Position numbers and translations under genes: made by a program. Positions 58,845-64,000 of a DNA stretch of 64,000 bases are shown here, in pieces. The notes under the pieces are model-generated. The model was given only the letters and a program-made list of their open reading frames with translations. It made no database searches and was not told where the DNA came from. This DNA comes from Rhizophagus clarus (Eukaryota > Glomeromycota > Glomeromycetes > Glomerales > Glomeraceae), in NCBI GenBank assembly GCA_015698045.1, contig BLAL01000196.1, positions 372,001 through 436,000 of the forward strand, read 5' to 3'. Every line of letters begins with the position of its first letter. Within the stretch, counting starts at the first letter, position 1.

Positions 58845-59262
58845 ATTTAGTAAATCATAACTCTGCAACCAGTTATTCAATTTTGATGATCTTACCATCA
58901 TTCGATTCATCTCATCGAAACAAATCTAATGATAATAAGGACGTAAAAATCCAATCACTAGATCGTATTCTGACACTAATAATCACTAAATATTTGCAGT
59001 GAGATAACTTCATCAAAATCGATACTAGAATGCTGCAATATACATCATTAAATTTGTCTTGATGAGACAAATCGAATGATAATAAGAGCGTAAAAATCCA
59101 ATCACTAGATCATGCTCTGACACCAATAATCACTAAATATTTGCAGTGAGATAACTTCGTCAATATCGATGCTAGAGTGTTGAATATATATCATTAGATT
59201 TGTTTTGATGAGATGAATCGAATGAGAATAAGATCGTTAAAGTCAAATCACTGGATCTGGAA
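58845..59262. repeat. Tandem repeat, unit about 145 bp, three copies
   Basis: Copies share aatgataataagRRcg, aaaaatccaatcactagatc, aatcactaaatatttgcagt and gagataacttcRtca. Unit starts fall near 58927, 59077 and 59220 (partial). It shares words with the dispersed repeat at 23450 and 61410. Confidence 0.8.
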
Positions 59263-61409
59263 ATATTCATACTTCTGTACTATTATACAAATTTTAGAAT
59301 TTTGGAGTGTATAATTACAAATTTACGTAATTAATTACGTATTTATGTAATTTAATAATTTCAGATTTTGGATTTGCCAATTGAATTTCAGAAACAACTA
59401 TAATTCCTATAAAAATAAAATATATTAACTTTATATTTATATATAAAAAGTCTAAAAAATATTATTTTATTTATTTATAACTTATTATAAAATGCTACTT
59501 ATTTCTAATAAAGCCTTTTTATCAAATTTCAAATTTACTAGTAATTTTACTAACCTTTTTTATCTTATAATTTTATCTTATGGAAGGAACTTTTTTTTGT
59601 AGATTTGTAAACCAAATTTTTATGAAAAAAAAATTTTATATTTTATATTTTACTTATTATTTTACTAATAAAACCAGTTTTAAAAGTAACAAAAATAAGT
59701 TTTATCAAAGATATTCTCTCTATAAATTTGCAGAATTCTTTAATAACTGTTATTTTTATAAAATTATAAACAATTACTTATCAGATTTTACAAAAAAATA
59801 CAATTCAACCTTTAACTTAATAATAAGTATAGACTCTTAAATTATAGATCAGTTTCTTTTACAATTTAAAAAACAAAATATTTCTATGAAAGCTTTGATA
59901 GTAGAACTAAATAACTGTTAGTCTATTATTGTTTAATTTTTAGTTTTTTTACTAAATTTTTTCTTTTTGGATAATAAGCTCATGAATTTAATTACTATGA
60001 ACTATAATGTATACTAAAAGTTAGTGTAATAATAATATATCCCTGATATGAAAATTTTAGGAGATTCTATATATCAATCAAATTTCTTATTGAATTTGGA
60101 TAACAGAATTTTTAAATAATACAACTTTATGTCAACTCAAACTGTTACCTATCATATTTTTGATCAAGTTTTAAAAAAGAAAAACTAAAAAAAAAGCTAA
60201 AATATTAAAAAAAAAGTTATAATTGCAAATTTTTTAATTTTTAGATAAACTTTCTGTACTTATTTTTAATAAAGAGTCACCTGAGTATATACTCTTTAGA
60301 CTCTTCAGTTCAAGGATGATTATTTTTAATAATAAAACACTTTCTTTTTTTTTACACTAGTTAAGTAATTAAAGTATGATTCTAAATTTTTTTAACGCTA
60401 ATAATAATAGAAAGAAATTAAAACAGAAAGAGACAAACAATCAATTTGAAAATGGTAATATTATCATAACTGGATATTACTTTTTAGGTAAAAAATAAGC
60501 ATAATTATTAGATCTAGTAATCTTATATACTTTTAGTAAATTTATAGCAATGGAGTAAGGATATTTTAGTTAATATTAGAGTATACAAGAAATATTTATC
60601 AGTAAAGGTCCTGATCACAAGTATTTAAAATATTATAATAGAAAAAACTGGACTATCAACCTAGAAGAAATTCTAATTCAATAGTTTTCAGTATTCTGAA
60701 ATCTCTTAAAAAGGAAACAACATAAGAAATTTCAAGTTATTATATAGGTAGGTTTACAGCAAAAGGTGAGACTGGAATAATTATATGATTTTAAAAAAAT
60801 TGTAATTTTAATTATATAATCAATTTATCTTTAAAGATCATTACTTATTATATTATTATTAAAAATTTTTGAAATTAGTTTTTTATAAATTAGGATAAAA
60901 TTTTGCAAAAAATTCATTAAAAATATTAGTTTTTTCTAGCAAGAATATTTATTCATTAAATATAATAAAAGAAAAATATAAAATTTATAAATTATAAATT
61001 ATTATATTTTTTTTATTAATATATTATAAATAAAAAAATAATTTTTTTAAAAAATCAAATAAATTAATATATAATTGTTTATAAATTTAAAAAAAAAATT
61101 TTAGTCTGGTCCTATCTTTTGCTGTAAATCTACCCATATATAATATTTGGATGATATGATGGATGTTTTTTTATTTTTCATACAAATTCTTGATAAATAG
61201 TGATATCAAATCATTTAAAATTATTAAAAAAATAAATAAAATTTAAAAGATAATAGATTATTTTAACATTTGGGATAATGTTTTTATCATAATTAATAAC
61301 TTATAGTTTTAAAATGACATAAAAGTCTCTTGATATTATATTCTACTTCTAATGTTAAGAATTTTTATAAATCCACTAAAACTAGCAATGTAGGCAATTC
61401 TTTTTTTTT
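59263..61409. other. Very AT-rich, apparently gene-free stretch
   Basis: No supported coding region; the frame at 59580-59840 (86 codons, Phe/Tyr/Asn-rich) has no recognisable domain and is compatible with chance. Confidence 0.45.
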
Positions 61410-61620
61410 AAAGAAGATGTATAGTAAATTTTTTAATTTGAGATATTATAGTCAATATTAATACTATTAAAATAAAATTTATACAATTAGATTTCTTTCA
61501 TTGAGACGAATCTAATAATATAAATTTCATTAAAATCCAATCAGTAGAATTTTTAAAAACAGGAATATGTAGAATAAAAAATTTATAAAAATATTCCTGA
61601 AATAAGCAATTTTTTAAAAA
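61410..61620. repeat. Second copy of the dispersed repeat at 23450-23720
   Basis: Shared words include gtcaatattaatRctat, ataaatttcattaaaatcca, and cctgaaata near the end. This copy is more AT-shifted than the 23.5-kb copy. Confidence 0.6.
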
Positions 61621-62450
61621 TTTTATATGATCAATAAGTAAACTTAATTTTGACTTATCTATATATAGTTTAAAATTCTCTTTTAGGTCTAATTGTATTT
61701 CTTTAAATTTTAATACTAATAACTACAATAACAATCTTAAATTTTAGTCATACAAAACTTTAATTAGTCCTTTAAATTAGATATAAAACATTTGATAGCT
61801 GAACTGAAGATATTATTGGAATATTATATTTTATTTAGTTTAAGTTAAATGAAAATTAGACTAACTTCTTATTATACTTTTGCATTTGCTTTATATAATA
61901 TTTTTGTTTTACTTGATTGTAAAATTTTTCTTTTTTTTATTTTTGCTTCTTTTATTTCTTAAATAATTTTATAAATAGATTTTTTACTATACTATTGAAA
62001 GTAAATTATAAGTATAGTAATTATAAGATATATCTGTAATCTGTAGATGAATAGATAGATTTCAATAATTAGCAAATGTATTGTAAAAAATATATTTTAT
62101 TTAATAAAGCTCTTAGCATATTCTTTAACTAAAAAAAAAAAATTTACTTTATATATATAATAATCTTTTAAATTTGTATTAAATTTTTTTAAAATAATTT
62201 AATAATATTAATTTTTTTTAAAAAAAAAAGTATTTGAAAGCATATTATTTTATTAGAAAATTGTGATTCCTAATGGATTAATTTTTTTTTTTTAGTGTTG
62301 TAATCATATTTACATTTATTATTAGTTTAAATAAAATTAGATAATAATTACTTTTATTCTATATATAATACTTCCAACTTAAACATCTGTCCAAATTCCT
62401 AATGAATTAATAATATTAATTTATTTAATATAAATAAAGTTACCTGCTAA
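61621..62450. other. AT-rich spacer
   Basis: Nothing recognisable on either strand. Confidence 0.4.
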
Positions 62451-63828
62451 AACTAAAGAGTTTTGACATGTCAAAATTATCAAAACTATTTCGATATATG
62501 ATATATATAATATATACATATCAAATAGCAATTACTAATGTCAATTTAACAAAAAAAATCATTTTACATGGGTTTTTAAGTATTTAATAAAAAACGTTAT
62601 GCGACATTTTTTAATTTTTAATTTTTAATTGAAAATATTATTTCACAACAGTTTTTCAAGCATTTAATAAAAAACATTGTGAAATGTTTTTTATTTTTTA
62701 ATTTTTAAATAAAAAAAACTGTTTTATAATGGTTTTTCAATTATTTAATAAAAAACATTGCAAACCATTTTTTATTTAACTTAGAAAAAAAACTATTTCG
62801 CAATAATTTTTCAAGTATTTAATAAAAAAACATTATGAAATATTTTTTATTTTTGAATTTTTAAGCAAAAAAAAACTATTTTGCAATGATTTTTCAAGCA
62901 TTTAATAAAAACATTGCAAAATGTTTTTAACTATTTTGCAACAGTTTTTCAATTATTTAATAAAAAATATTACAACCCATTTTTTATTTTTTTAACTTAG
63001 AAAAAAAACTATTTCGCAACAGTTTTTCAAGTATTTAATAAAAATGTTGCAAAACGTTTTTATTTTTGAATTTTTAAACAAAAAAAATCATTTTACAACA
63101 GTTTTTTAATTATTTAATAAAAAATATTGCAAAACATTTTTTATTTTTTTAATTTAGAAAAAAAACTGTTTTACAACAGTTTTTCAAGTATTTAATAAAA
63201 AATATTGCAAAATATTTTTATTTTTTAATTTTTAAACAAAAAAAATCATTTTGCAATAGTTTTTTAATTATTTAATAAAAAACATTGCAAAATGTTTTTT
63301 ATTTTTGAATTTTTAAGTAAAAAAAATTGTTTTACAACAGATTTTCAATTATTTAATAAAAAACATTGTAAAATGTTTTTTATTTTTTAATTTTTCAACA
63401 AAAAAAACCATTTTGCAACAGTTTTTCAAGCATTTAATAAAAGATGTTATGAAATATTTTTTATTTTTTAACTTAAAGAAAAAAAACTGTTTCGCAATAG
63501 TTTTTCAATTATTTAATAAAAAATATTGCGAAATGTTTCTTATTTTTTAATTTTTATTATAATGAATAAAACCTGTTGCAAAACATTGTAATGTTTAGTT
63601 TCAGTAATTTTGACATGTCAAAATTAGTTTTGACATTTTGACAATTTTGACGCATCAAAACTATTTTAGCAGTTTTGTACAATTTTGGCAGTTTTAATAT
63701 ATCAAAACTAGTTTTGACATTTTAATAATTTCGACATATCAAAACTATTTCAGCATTTTGGCATTTTAATATATTTTAGGTTTTGACATTTCGATATTGA
63801 CCAATTGAGTTTTGACAGGCAACTTTAA
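62438..63828. mobile_element. Possible element enclosing the 85-bp satellite
   Basis: The left aaagttacctgctaaaac and mirrored right aaagttgcctgtcaaaac form a weak terminal inverted repeat, and gacatgtcaaaa words occur inside both ends. No transposase and no clear target duplication are seen, so this is tentative. Confidence 0.4.
62570..63560. repeat. Satellite, unit about 85 bp, about 12 copies
   Basis: Each unit holds caacagtttttcaattattt, aataaaaaacattgcaaaat, then gttttttatttttt and a purine-rich aaaaaaactgtttt. The words cattgcaaaatg and gcaaca...tgttgc are partly palindromic. The array is bracketed by ttttgacatgtcaaaa words at 62462-62480 and 63610-63830. Confidence 0.9.
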
Positions 63829-64000
63829 ATATAAATTTAATAAAAAATATATTATTTTTTATTTAATGTTATGAATTTTAAAAAAAAATTTTTATTAGTA
63901 AAAATATCTTATATAAATTTTTTTAAAAAAAAATCTCTATTATTTATCTCTATTTTTGAATTACTGTGATCAGCAATTAATTTGTAATAAATAAAAAATT

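Noticed and set aside
59580..59840. 86-codon Phe/Tyr/Asn-rich frame
   Set aside because: Composition reflects AT-rich DNA; no recognisable motif or supporting context.

Overview
This is a eukaryotic nuclear window, very AT-rich and dominated by transposable elements. It contains spliceosomal introns (GT-AG, one GC-AG, TACTAAC-like branch sites) and no bacterial features. The TE families, the intron style and the conserved genes fit an early-diverging fungus. My best guess is an arbuscular mycorrhizal fungus of the Rhizophagus type; this rests on remembered family resemblance, not on a search.

Layout. 0-5 kb: a broken, intron-bearing CACTA/Tnp2-like transposase with a BAH-like C-terminus. 6.7-7.6 kb: a degenerate tandem array. 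9.3-9.7 kb: a hAT-type MITE with a perfect 8-bp TSD. 10.5-12.7 kb: a decayed DDE-type transposase-like gene. 13.4-18.4 kb: LINE remnants with a nested hAT MITE and Tc1/mariner-type MITE, plus a 24-bp satellite. 20.1-23.0 kb: a broken FLYWCH/MULE element with long inverted repeats and an internal pogo-like MITE. 25.7-28.9 kb: a complete hAT transposon with perfect 8-bp TSDs and an open four-exon transposase of 727 codons. 29.2-31.1 kb: a decayed trihelix-like gene followed by a tandem array of mini-exons. 31.3-38.75 kb: a full-length LINE flanked by a 16-bp TSD and riddled with nonsense codons. 38.8-42.5 kb: AT-rich sequence with no gene seen.

42.5-52.1 kb is the only host gene island. It holds an AT-hook-like nuclear protein (+), a mitochondrial EndoG/Nuc1-type nuclease (+), a CDKN3-like phosphatase (-), an RG/RD- and Pro-rich putative RNA-associated protein (-) and a TXNDC9/Plp1 phosducin-like chaperone cofactor (+). 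The last two are divergent from a 209-bp shared promoter. The nuclease and phosphatase genes converge.

52.2-64 kb: repeats, including an antisense LINE remnant and a second mini-exon array (54.99-56.26 kb). That array has ten exon-like cassettes, eight of them full-length and all 39 or 45 nt (multiples of three), each between canonical splice signals. It runs into a 1.6-kb almost pure pyrimidine tract. Satellite arrays follow to the end.

Two themes deserve attention. (1) Two related tandem arrays of spliceable mini-exons, with the branch site in a small inverted repeat. (2) A strongly nonsense-biased, indel-poor decay of several elements (26 in-frame stops against 3 frame changes in the LINE ORF2), with catalytic residues lost by C-to-T/G-to-A-type changes. 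This suggests a RIP-like or deamination process, next to an untouched intact hAT element.
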